Assembly (NCBI GenBank): GCA_963814055.1
Contig: CAWFBJ010000030.1
Span: 124,001-188,000 of the forward strand
Source: AWTP1-13 sp963814055
Lineage (GTDB): Bacteria > Pseudomonadota > Alphaproteobacteria > Rhizobiales > Hyphomicrobiaceae
Reading direction: 5' to 3'
DNA: 64,000 nt
Made by a program: the position numbers and the translations under genes. The notes below the pieces were generated by a model, which searched no databases, was not told the DNA's origin, and saw nothing but the letters and a program-made list of their open reading frames with translations. Of the stretch, positions 1 to 7,361 are shown one piece after another. Numbering within the stretch: the first letter of the stretch is position 1; each line of letters begins with the position of its first letter.

Positions 1-153
1 GCGGCCAATCGCAAGCGCGTAGAGCCAGCGGTTGCTGAATGATTCCAAACTCGTGAGGGTATGGCGATCCCCGTCTGATCCGGTGAGGCACGCAGACACA
101 TCGCCTGCCATAAGCTGCACGAAAGCTCGGGCGACGCATGGGTCCGTGCTCAT
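1..153 (-). CDS. possible 5' part of an unidentified gene, cut by the left edge
   Basis: An open frame starts with ATG at 153 and runs leftward off the window without a stop (51 codons). Codon third positions are mostly G or C, as in real genes here. A G-rich stretch (GGGGGAG) lies directly before the ATG but is closer than an ideal ribosome binding site. I do not recognise the product. It would be divergent from the transglycosylase gene to its right. It may also be non-coding, because only a short piece is visible. Confidence 0.3.
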   Translation of the reverse strand, partial: MSTDPCVARAFVQLMAGDVSACLTGSDGDRHTLTSLESFSNRWLYALAIGR

Positions 154-341
154 CTCCCCCTAATCGGGGATGCGTGCCCCGCCTGCCATCCTTATCTGCC
201 ACGCGTGAGCGCCGCCGGTTCATGACGCGGCGTGCTACGCGGTCGTTGGCAGGCCATCGCGGCCGCCTCCTAAACAGACCCTCCAATCAAGCAAGTGTCC
301 AGCCCGCGGACGCAGTTGCCAGGTGCGTGAAGGAGAAGGCG

Positions 342-1028
342 TTGTCCAACATCGGGTTCGTAAACGGCGCCGTTTGCAAAGCACGTCACGCGTCGATCCT
401 GATACGTCGGCGAAGCGCCGCCATTGTCGGGTTGCTGGCCCTGGTTGCCACGCCTCAGATCGCGCAGGCCTCGGGGCAGTTCTCACCACGACTTGAGGAC
501 ATCATTCAGAAGGTATCGCAGTATCACGGTCTGCCGCCATCCATCCTGCGTGCCTTTGCGACCATTGAGAGCGGAGGCAACCCGCGCGCTCGCGCGGGAA
601 GCTATTTCGGAGTCTATCAGCTTAGCCATAGCGTGTTTCGCAAATACGGCGGCCGCGGCAACATTTTTGACCTGAGCGAGAACACAAAAGTTGCAGCACG
701 CAAGCTGCGTGCGGAAGCGGACGTGTTCTCACGCCAGTATGGGCGCCAGCCGACTGCAACCGAGCGCTACATGCTGCACCAGCAAGGCGTCGCGGGTGCT
801 GCCACGCACATGGCAAATCCAGATGCACCAGCCTGGCAAAACATGCATCTCACCCCCGAAGGTCAAAAGAAGGGACCCGGCTGGGCGCGCCTTGCGATCT
901 GGGGCAACATTCCCCGAGACCAGCGCGCGCAGTTTCCTGAAGGCGTGGACAGCGTCACCAGCCGCCAGTTCATGGAACTGTGGGATCGCAAGTTGGCCAA
1001 GTTTGGCGCCAACCAGTCATCGAACTGA
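342..1028 (+). CDS. exported lytic transglycosylase (SLT domain)
   Basis: A predicted periplasmic peptidoglycan lytic transglycosylase of about 228 residues. The frame is open from 138, but I place the start at TTG 342. It has AAGGAG six bases upstream and gives a normal signal peptide: an Arg-rich n-region, a hydrophobic core, and a cut near the AQAS site. The SLT core follows with the catalytic-glutamate motif AFATIESGGNP and then GVYQLS. A motif like YMLHQQG further on resembles the SLT domains found in phage tail and conjugation proteins. It overlaps the convergent L,D-transpeptidase gene by 12 bases. The fold call is firm; the start codon and the cellular role (housekeeping or secretion-linked) are inferred. 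Confidence 0.85.
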   Translation: MSNIGFVNGAVCKARHASILIRRRSAAIVGLLALVATPQIAQASGQFSPRLEDIIQKVSQYHGLPPSILRAFATIESGGNPRARAGSYFGVYQLSHSVFRKYGGRGNIFDLSENTKVAARKLRAEADVFSRQYGRQPTATERYMLHQQGVAGAATHMANPDAPAWQNMHLTPEGQKKGPGWARLAIWGNIPRDQRAQFPEGVDSVTSRQFMELWDRKLAKFGANQSSN

Positions 1029-1808
1029 TCTCTGGGCATCGGGCGAGCCGACCGTCCCGCGCTCGCCGGCTCCCGTGCCAGTGCGAACGTTCGCCGGTTT
1101 CCTTGGCAGGGCGTTGACGACGGTTACCGTCGTGCCAACCCTGGTAAGGGAGGCGAGATGCAGAGCTGCCGAATTGATCATGCGGAAGCAGCCGGATGAT
1201 TGAGCGCTACCAATGGATTTGGCGTCGTTGGTGCCGTGGATGCGGTACTCGGTGTTACCGAGATAGAGCGCCACGGCGCCGAGGGGATTGCGCACGCCTC
1301 CGGTCATTTTCTTAGGCAAGCTCGCATCTCGCGCCCGCATCTCGGGGGGAGGATGCCAATCAGGCCAGGCCTGTCTGCGGCTAACCGTTTCGGTTCCCGT
1401 CCATTTGAAGCCTGTACGCCCCACAGCAATAGGATACTCGTAGGCGCGCCCCTTTTCGGCAACGAAGTAGAGCTTGCGCCCGCCGGTGTCGATCACAATT
1501 GACCGAACTGGAAATGAATACGGAAACGCCACGACAGATGGTGCCTTCGGCGCGATTTCTGGTCGAGGGCCGCCATCCTTCACCGTGTCGACCAGCCGCA
1601 TCCTTTTCCCTATGTTCTCCTTTTGCGACGATTTTCGCTCGGGGCGATGTGGCGTCCGCTCGCGGTATCCTGGAGGGGTATCGAAGAAGTTTCCATCCCA
1701 GGGGAACCAAGTTTGTGCCGTGCATGGATCGAGAGGCACGAGGATGGCAACGCTCGCCAGCAGCGCCTTTGCTAAGCTCGCGATAATCGGTGCGACTTTG
1801 CCGATCAC
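1017..1808 (-). CDS. L,D-transpeptidase (YkuD/ErfK family)
   Basis: A predicted periplasmic L,D-transpeptidase, which in this family forms 3-3 peptidoglycan crosslinks or anchors envelope proteins through a catalytic cysteine. The 263-residue product starts at GTG 1808 with AGGGGA at a good distance. It has a signal peptide ending near the TAQ site, a linker rich in charged residues, and then the YkuD domain. The active-site block is visible as HGTN followed by SSGCFRM, so the His, Ser and Cys are all present. The last 20 or so residues are low-complexity and overlap the convergent transglycosylase gene by 12 bases. The shared 3' ends suggest no terminator between the two genes. Confidence 0.9.
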   Translation of the reverse strand: MIGKVAPIIASLAKALLASVAILVPLDPCTAQTWFPWDGNFFDTPPGYRERTPHRPERKSSQKENIGKRMRLVDTVKDGGPRPEIAPKAPSVVAFPYSFPVRSIVIDTGGRKLYFVAEKGRAYEYPIAVGRTGFKWTGTETVSRRQAWPDWHPPPEMRARDASLPKKMTGGVRNPLGAVALYLGNTEYRIHGTNDAKSIGSAQSSGCFRMINSAALHLASLTRVGTTVTVVNALPRKPANVRTGTGAGERGTVGSPDAQRSVR

Positions 1809-2198
1809 GCGGCATTCCCCTACAGCTCAAGCTGGTGGCATCGGCAATGGCTCAGATCCCCGTAGAATGCCGTGAACGATCGATGGATGTATCGGGGATT
1901 TGCCTGAAACTGACTGGCAAATGTCTTGAGGTGAGAGCGCGATCAGACGATGAGCGCGCCGGCTTCCGCAATCCACTGAAATGATGAACGTGGCGCGGCC
2001 CGAAGCATGCCATTCAGGGTTTGCCCAGTCCGGTTTCGGGAGCTTCGTCGATTTTGCTTACAGGCTTCCGGTGGTTTGCTGGCACATCGCCGCTACGGAG
2101 CAGCCCACGCTCTGATCGGCCTATCTCGGTATGCACCGGAGCAAAGGCGGAAAGCCGTCTGTTGCAGCAGCAAGATCAGCAATCGGGTGGTGGAACCC
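1809..2198. other. intergenic stretch without a recognised gene
   Basis: 390 bases between the L,D-transpeptidase start and the RlpA-like start. Open frames run through on the + strand but have no family resemblance and poor start sites. It should hold the promoters of both neighbours; I could not assign boxes. Confidence 0.4.
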
Positions 2199-2555
2199 AT
2201 GACACGACCGCAAACATTCCTTCAAGGCAGTTCATTTTTCCTAGCTGCATGTGCTTTACTCCTTTCCGCCAATCCGGCGCGCGCGCAGATCGACCGGTAC
2301 GAGCCCGCCGAAACCATGGTCACGAGCTACTATCGTGCAAAGGCACCGCACGTTGCGGCCCATCGAACCCTTCCAATCGGGACACGGCTCCTCGTCACCA
2401 ATCCGCGCAACGGCCGCAGTGCCCGCGTCGTGATTGGTGACCGTGGTCCGTTCCTGCCTGGCCGCTCGCTGGATGTTTCGCACACGATCGCAAAAAGGCT
2501 TGGTTTTGAGAAGAGCGGCGTTTTACGGCTTCAAACGCGGCTCATTTCGCGCTGA
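2199..2555 (+). CDS. RlpA-like double-psi beta-barrel protein
   Basis: A small exported protein of 118 residues with the double-psi beta-barrel core of RlpA, a septal lytic transglycosylase that acts on denuded glycan strands. The ATG at 2199 is chosen because it directly begins a signal peptide (hydrophobic core LAACALLLSA, cut near ARA). The frame is open upstream to 2007, but that part looks non-coding. The domain shows the typical YYRAKAPHVAAHRTLPIGT start, VVIGDRGPF and GRSLDVSHTIAKRLGF blocks. There is no C-terminal SPOR domain, so it is a minimal form. It may be a lytic enzyme or a binding protein; the conserved Asp of the family (GDRGPF) is present. Confidence 0.85.
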   Translation: MTRPQTFLQGSSFFLAACALLLSANPARAQIDRYEPAETMVTSYYRAKAPHVAAHRTLPIGTRLLVTNPRNGRSARVVIGDRGPFLPGRSLDVSHTIAKRLGFEKSGVLRLQTRLISR

Positions 2556-2583
2556 CGTTGCGCGGCTGCGGGCCACTGTGTCA

Positions 2584-2833
2584 GTGAACAAGCTTCGGCA
2601 ACGTCATTACGCGGAGTTCCCGAACGCCCTACCGCTCGCAAAAGGAGTATGTCAACTGCATCTGCCGCGGCGATCCCTGGGACCCGCAAGAGGTCGCACG
2701 CCATCAGGCTTATGCCGACGCAGCCAACACGCCTGCGGCTGACTCAGCAAAGCCTACGGTCGCGACGACGTTGTCGCCGTCTGCTCCGAAGGATCGCGCC
2801 ATGGCTGAACGCACGGTACGTGAAGTTGACTGA
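2584..2833 (+). pseudogene. coding remnant of an unidentified small protein
   Basis: Right after the RlpA-like gene, one + frame stays open for about 80 codons and ends at TGA 2831-2833. It encodes a natural-looking stretch with a CIC motif followed by an Ala/Thr-rich tail (YADAANTPAADSAKP). There is no ATG or GTG start in this frame after the stop at 2584. It therefore looks like the 3' end of a gene whose front is gone. The CxC spacing is faintly like DUF2865 proteins, but I cannot confirm the family. Confidence 0.3.
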
Positions 2834-3054
2834 TTAAAGCCGGGGTCCGAGCCGCGACCAAGTTTCAAACCGCCGTCGTGGTACCATTGTTGAACCCGTC
2901 CCAAGGAGGGAGCTCCTGATGACGGGTTTGCTAAGCTTTTCGTCAATCACCCGACAGTAAAGAGCAACGCGGAAGCCGCTGCAAATTACGAGCATCAGCA
3001 CAGCTCTTGCGAAGGCGAAGCGCATAAGCTGAGACTCTCCCGCGCGCAACGTAG

Positions 3055-3330
3055 TCACTTGCCGTCAGGCGTCTGGCGTTTCTCAAAAACGGGCGCTGCT
3101 TGTAGTGCGTCCTTCGTGGTATCGACGATGAGGCGGCGGGTGTTGTCCCGCATCTCGACTTGCAGGGCCGAGAATGGCACAGCAATACTCCTTTCGCCGA
3201 TGCCGAGATAACGCCCGACAATTGGCAGCGCCCCCAACAACTTCGTCGGCAGCGATGTTTACAATCGCTCCAGTGAGAAGCTCGGCACAATACAGGACTT
3301 GTTGGTTGGTCCAGTCGGCAAGATGGTCGA
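3055..3330 (-). pseudogene. broken PRC-barrel domain gene
   Basis: The last 60 codons on the - strand encode a clear PRC-barrel C-terminus: GRYLGIGERSIAVPF, then an acidic strand and VDTTKDALQAAP. Upstream the same frame meets a TAA stop at about 3264-3266. The expected first half of the domain (ELLTGAIVNIAADEVVG) is found in a neighbouring frame. Part of the barrel between the halves appears deleted. In this family the intact protein is usually a small exported or cytoplasmic protein of unknown role. Here it is a decayed copy. Confidence 0.65.
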
Positions 3331-3372
3331 TGCAGGTTTCTTGGCATAGGCGAAGGCTCCACACGAACAGTC

Positions 3373-3531
3373 ATGGGCTTCCTGACGCCCTTGATCATGG
3401 GCGCCCTGGGTGCTGAAAAGCGCGCCGCCGTGTTTGGACTCGGAAGGGTTCGCCAGCATGCTAGCCGAACAGAAGGATGTAATTGGGGCCGCGATGCCGT
3501 CCGGACTTACCGGATTGTTAGGCGAGATGCC
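3373..3531 (+). pseudogene. DUF937-like fragment, frameshifted
   Basis: The first 18 codons read MGFLTPLIMGALGAEKR. After a shift of frame around 3430 the reading continues as LDSEGFASMLAEQKDVIGAA and then MPSGLTGLLG. Together these match the C-terminal pattern of DUF937 proteins (a Met-Gly-Ala-Leu-Gly block, a Ser-Met-Leu block, then AAMPSGL). The N-terminal part is missing and no start or full frame remains. DUF937 proteins are abundant small proteins of unknown function. The match is by eye. Confidence 0.55.
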
Positions 3532-4161
3532 CCCAATATGCGTTCGTTCAGGTTGGGTAAGGCTCCATCGCCGCTGGCGGCCATGGGGAGTCAGCCAAGC
3601 CGAGCCTCATGTCAAGGGTGCAGGGAAACCCGTCCTACCTGCATAACAGCAGAAGGTTCTCAGACAGGCCGTGGCAACGACGTACGCTGGCAGATTGCGC
3701 AGTGCCTGTCGGCGCTACTGATATCGCTGGTGCAGCATTGCGAAAGCCATGGCCTCTTTCCACCACACCCATCATTGCTGATGTCGTCTGATCAATGCCC
3801 CACAATGGGCCGAGTAAGAAACAGAGTGTGAACTGCCCCCGCACGTTCCACTGTGCCTTCATCTTACGCTGATTCGACCGACTACGTGGCACCCTGAGTT
3901 TCGGGAACGATTCTCCGGCCATGGGTTGTGTCAACGCTATGCATTCAGGGTTTCACCGGATGGCTGGATGCTCGCCAACATGAAACTATTCATCGTCACT
4001 CGATATGTTTCCTCCATCGAGCATGGCTTTTTCTCCCGGGTGGGAACTTTTGGCCTCTCTCCCGGGTAGGAACTTGAGTAGGTGCGGGCCTACCTCTTTT
4101 TTGATCAGCCTTGCGCCTCGCCGAACGTGAAGCAGGGCGCTGCTCAATCAGGACAGATGTG
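3532..4161. other. gene-poor stretch with a short direct repeat
   Basis: No frame in this 630-base stretch resembles a known family. It contains an 18-base direct repeat (TCTCCCGGGTGGGAACTT at 4032 and the same with one change at 4058, period 26 bases), which lies about 85 bases before the coiled-coil gene at 4162. Confidence 0.4.
4032..4075. repeat. 18-bp direct repeat, period 26
   Basis: Two copies of TCTCCCGGGTnGGAACTT, differing at one base, start at 4032 and 4058. Each contains a CCCGGG palindrome. The position upstream of a small gene would suit a regulator-binding pair, but no regulator is known. Confidence 0.5.
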
Positions 4162-4506
4162 ATGTTAGCGTCGTCGAAAAGTTCGTTGCAGGAGGCTGAG
4201 GATTCCATAGCCCGCCTGGAAATGAGGTTGGAGCAATACGAAATCCACATGGCACGAGGCGGGTCTTCCGACCGAGTGGCTGCAAATGACCTGACTCAGG
4301 CGCGGAGCGCATATGAGCGGGCCAAAGCGGTGCGCGACGAAATCAGAGGGGTGCCCGCAAATAGAAAGGCCGCCTCAGCGGCGACCTTACCGCCCGAGAC
4401 GACCCTTCCGGATGTGTCTGCTTTCGGGACGAAGCGCACATCTAGCAGAAGGCACGCTGACGTTCGCTTTATGCGACGGATGGCGTGTCCCGCAACGTGC
4501 AACTGA
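4162..4506 (+). CDS. small coiled-coil hypothetical protein
   Basis: A possible cytoplasmic protein of 114 residues. ATG 4162 has AGGA eight bases upstream. Residues 10-60 form a heptad-like, charged helix (AEDSIARLEMRLEQYE and so on), and the middle is Ala/Pro-rich. The last 35 codons (from about 4410) coincide with a sequence that looks like a dispersed rhizobial repeat, so the gene may have been cut by that repeat and its real C-terminus lost. No family recognised. Confidence 0.45.
   Translation: MLASSKSSLQEAEDSIARLEMRLEQYEIHMARGGSSDRVAANDLTQARSAYERAKAVRDEIRGVPANRKAASAATLPPETTLPDVSAFGTKRTSSRRHADVRFMRRMACPATCN
4410..4485. repeat. candidate dispersed repeat (DVRFVPKAD type)
   Basis: Read on the - strand this stretch gives the string LLDVRFVPKADTSG. 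Such strings appear again and again in spurious open frames of rhizobial genomes because the underlying DNA is a dispersed repeat. Only one copy is seen in this window, so the repeat nature rests on general knowledge. Confidence 0.35.
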
Positions 4507-4557
4507 CGGGTGAGTGGGCTTCACCCTAGGCGGCTGATCCACTCAAGGAACAAGGCT

Positions 4558-4900
4558 ATGTCGAGAGCATTCGTCGCTTCTATTCTTGCCATACTTGCCG
4601 GGACAGTGCCGGCTGCGGCGCAGATCGCTCGCGAGGAAGTTCCAGCAACATCACGGATCGATAGAAGAACTCGTCGGCATGCCCATCGTCACCGTCGATG
4701 GGGCGACGATTGGTTATATAACCGAAGTGGGCATTGATGACGGGCAAGCCATCGTCATTGCTGAAATAGTCCGGGCACTTGGGATCGGCTACGACGCTGT
4801 TGCCATACCGACCGAGATGTTCACCCACAAGGGTGATCATGTGGAGCTCATGATATCTGCCGAGCAGATCAGATCTAGGTTGGAGCATCCTGAAAAATAG
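4558..4900 (+). pseudogene. exported PRC-barrel protein gene with a frameshift
   Basis: ATG 4558 (AAGG eight bases upstream) starts a good signal peptide: MSRAFVASILAILAGTVPAA followed by AQ. The PRC-barrel domain itself (EELVGMPIVTVDGATIGYIT, an acidic middle, then AVAIPTEMF and a final ISAEQIRSRLE helix) is in the next frame. The switch lies at about 4640-4660. Except for this one change the gene looks sound, so it is either a recent mutation or a sequencing error. It is the second PRC-barrel copy within 1.5 kb; the other is at 3.1-3.3 kb on the opposite strand. Confidence 0.65.
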
Positions 4901-5142
4901 CGCGAGTTGGCAGGAGCTGTCGCGCCAGAGTGGGGTCGGTCTGAATGGCTGTACCGGACGTTTGTTGCCGGCCTGGGCGGTCGCTCCTTCTCGAGCCGAA
5001 GCCCCCCAGGTCATGAGGACCAGTTGCCAGGCCCTGCCGCTTCCGAAGCCCACGTCTTCCACACCCGCCTAAGTGTGTAGACCGTCGCGGTGGTGCTGGG
5101 CGGTCCTAGGCGTCAACGTCCCTCCCAGCACACCGTTACCCT

Positions 5143-5475
5143 CTATCTTCCTAGACCTCTGTTGCCCGGGCCAGTGCGGCCGATGCGGGCGCCCGACCCC
5201 ACGCGGGGCACGACAGCTCTTCCTCCGTATCCGTAGTTCCGGCGCACTATGGCGGCAGCGGCGACGGGACGGCGCACGCCGATGCCACCATAGTAGCAGG
5301 CAGGCGAAGAGTAACCGTAGCTCGTGTAACCGTAACGACGAGGTGCTACCGGTGTGGCGGCAGTAGTAGCCCCATATCCATAGCCTCTATCCCAGCAAGC
5401 TGCGGCCTGGGGGCTCCCAAGGGCAAGAAGAGGCGCTGCAACCACTAAGCCGGCGGCAATTGTTCGTATCTGCAT
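5143..5475 (-). CDS. small exported Gly/Tyr/Arg-rich protein
   Basis: A 110-residue secreted or envelope protein of unknown function. It has a strong ribosome binding site (AAAGGAG) before ATG 5475 and a signal peptide with hydrophobic core AAGLVVAAPLLALGS, cut near AAA. The mature part is low-complexity with YGYG, YGYTSYGY and RNYGYGG repeats. It contains only two Cys, so it is not a classic disulfide protein. A similar design is seen in the protein at 10135. Such proteins are common in Bradyrhizobium relatives and may coat or bind surfaces, but no role is established. Confidence 0.7.
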   Translation of the reverse strand: MQIRTIAAGLVVAAPLLALGSPQAAACWDRGYGYGATTAATPVAPRRYGYTSYGYSSPACYYGGIGVRRPVAAAAIVRRNYGYGGRAVVPRVGSGARIGRTGPGNRGLGR

Positions 5476-5918
5476 CTGATTACTCCTTTACTGGATTTGA
5501 ACAAATGCCAGCCGCTCGGCGGCAAAGCACTCCGGGGAAACCCCCAAAGAGCCTTCAGATCCACCTTGAAACGGTCTTGCCCCGGGCGATCCTGCGACCG
5601 ACCCGGGCAGCAATGGGCCGGACGGCCGTCCTTGCGACAATGGAAGTGAGCGTGCCCAATCATGAGGTCTGCTAAATTTGTCGGGTTCGCCCTGCCGCCG
5701 ATCAGCGTTGATGCCGAAGGCGAACCGTTAGCAAATGCGAGATCCAACATGGGCGGGCGCGTTGACCGAGGTGCCCCCGTCTTCTCGGTCGTTCTCCCTC
5801 ATGTGCGCCCGACCGGTGTTCTCCCACCGACCAGAGAGAGCCGCTGTCGCGCTGGGCGGCTCTCTCTTGCGTCGCCCAACGTCTGCCATGGGCGTGCGGC
5901 ACAGTATCGGAAACCTTC
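5476..5918. other. intergenic stretch with a strong hairpin
   Basis: No recognisable gene. It ends with a hairpin repeat (5834-5893) of which a second, weaker copy lies at 7167-7225. Confidence 0.4.
5834..5893. repeat. hairpin repeat, copy 1
   Basis: GAGAGAGCCGC at 5834-5844 pairs perfectly with GCGGCTCTCTC at 5856-5866 around an 11-base loop. The conserved sequence continues through TTGCGTCGCCCAACGTC and TGCCATGGG. A second copy at 7167 shares the same loop start and tail but has a damaged stem. Confidence 0.65.
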
Positions 5919-6063
5919 ATGTTGCACGCCTTGATCTTCTTCGGAGCGCACGCCGCCCTGTTGGTCGTCGTTTTGCTAGTCGGCTAGCTGCGTGGCTTGT
6001 CCCGCTTGCCCGAGACCGCATCCGTATTCTTTACGATCATTTCCATCGTGCATTGCTACGACG
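5919..6063 (+). pseudogene. possible small membrane peptide, interrupted by a stop
   Basis: ATG 5919 opens a 22-residue hydrophobic peptide (MLHALIFFGAHAALLVVVLL then VG) that ends at TAG 5985. The same frame continues after the stop for 24 codons with a second hydrophobic segment (VFFTIISIVHC). It reads like a two-helix membrane peptide broken by one stop codon. No ribosome binding site is obvious and no family is recognised. Confidence 0.3.
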
Positions 6064-6149
6064 CTTAACCCGCCCGAGCATGACGCGTGTTGATTTGCAA
6101 GGTGGGCCCGATGTTGCTGGCAAATTCTTGCACTGTGCCGGACAAATTT

Positions 6150-6392
6150 CGTCGAACAACGGCTGACTTTGATGTGGTCATTGCATCGGTTAGCAGCGCG
6201 GTCCCTTCCCACAAAGTCTCGCAAGCGACGGTTGCTGAAAGGGCCATGCGCGTCTTTCCGCATCTGACGGGGCTTGCCGGTCTGTTTGCCACTACCGGTA
6301 TTGAGAGTCGCTATTTGTGTGAAACGCCCGACTGGTATCTTGAGGATAGGGGTTGGGAAGAGCGCACCGCATCGTTCCAGCTGATGGCGTAA
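6150..6392 (+). pseudogene. type III polyketide synthase, N-terminal fragment
   Basis: About 80 codons match the start of bacterial type III polyketide synthases (chalcone/stilbene synthase fold): AVPSHKVSQATVAERA, then FPHLTGLAGLFATTGIESRY and DWYLEDRGWEERTASF. An intact enzyme has about 350 residues, with the catalytic Cys near residue 140 and His and Asn later. Here the frame stops at TAA 6392 before any catalytic residue, and no continuation was found downstream. In related bacteria such genes sit with methyltransferase and oxidoreductase genes making alkylpyrones or resorcinols. The FAD oxidoreductase at 7362 could be a survivor of such a cluster, but that is a guess. Confidence 0.7.
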
Positions 6393-6579
6393 ATAGCCAT
6401 ACGGAATGGCAGCGACCGCGAGGGCGCTTGATCAGGGGCTGGGTGCCAACGAGCAAATCGCCGATGCGGCTGGATTGATGCGCCAGATACTCTCTCTGTT
6501 CTTTCCAACCAGTTCCTACTGTGCGCACAGACTGGTCCGGCATGACCCACGCCAAACTCACATCTCTCATCGCCAGGGT

Positions 6580-7030
6580 GTCCGCGCGCATACTCGCGGT
6601 CGCCTCCTCCTCCGTCAGTCGTGTTTGCAGGAGTTGGTCGACAGACCAGCCCTTTCTCCCGAGGAAATATGCTACAAGCAGTCGATATCGCGGATAGAAG
6701 CCATATGTCACCATCCGGCAGCGCCTGTACTTCATCCCGCATCCCAAATATTGGGGCATCTCCTACTACAACGGGTTTGGAAGCGCGGCCTTGAGGCGGG
6801 CCGCGTGGTGCATTGGGGATATGTTGGCACACCGCCGCGCCACGCTTGCCGCTTTATGCGCACACGAACTCACGCACATCATTGTCTGGGAGCATATCGG
6901 TCTCGCATCGGGATATCGACAGGTCGATAACCAAGCGCGTCCCGCAACTCCTCGAACGACTGCCTCTATGGCGACATAGTCGGGGAAACCTTCCCATACC
7001 CATCGCGGCCACGCGAAAGCGAGCGCCAAT
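6580..7030. pseudogene. scrambled remains of a metallopeptidase-like gene
   Basis: Three pieces resemble one family of HExxH-containing proteins. On the - strand, 7010-6895 reads WPRWVWEGFPDYVAIE and then, one frame over, SFEELRDALGYRPVDIP. Also on the - strand, 6715-6590 reads YGFYPRYRLLVAYFLGRKGW and then SVDQLLQTRL. Between them, on the + strand (6709-6900), is HPKYWGISYYNGFGSAALRR and later AHELTHIIVWEHIG. In an intact protein the HELTH helix comes first, then the EGFPDYVA block, then the YPRYRLL block. The order and strands are now mixed, so the gene has decayed and been rearranged, or two copies have merged. Confidence 0.45.
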
Positions 7031-7166
7031 CCTCGTTAGCAACATAAATTCGGTATTGGCGGCTTTCGGCCTTGAACGGCGATCGCTGCAGCAATCCTTG
7101 GCAGTCACGCAAAAACCGCTCTCCGCCCGTTGGTGGAATTGGACGGCCGTGCCGTCCCTAATGGCC

Positions 7167-7225
7167 CTAGAGCCGCTGTCACTCTGGGCCTCTCTCTTGC
7201 GTCACCCAACGTCCTGCCATGGGGA
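7167..7225. repeat. hairpin repeat, copy 2
   Basis: AGAGCCGCTGTCACTCTGGG followed by CCTCTCTCTTGCGTCACCCA and ACGTCCTGCCATGGGG. It aligns with the repeat at 5834-5893 with only a few differences, but the left and right arms no longer pair fully. Confidence 0.6.
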
Positions 7226-7361
7226 CGCATTGCCGTTGGCAGCGCACGCGCACCACGAAGCATTAGGCAAATTCCCCTGCCCGGGTGGGCATCCGCGCCC
7301 CAGTGAATTACTCGTTGCATTCGTCGAGTAGAACTTTATTCGCGGCAGGATTTGGCGTTTC

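Noticed and set aside
4032..4100. General-stress sigma factor (EcfG-type) promoter at the GGAAC motifs
   Set aside because: GGAAC is present twice, but no CGTT-like -10 element lies 16-18 bases downstream of either.
6791..6979. Stand-alone HELTH zinc peptidase on the + strand
   Set aside because: The frame is only 62 codons from its ATG, has a stop just upstream, and lacks the rest of the domain; it is better explained as part of the scrambled remnant.
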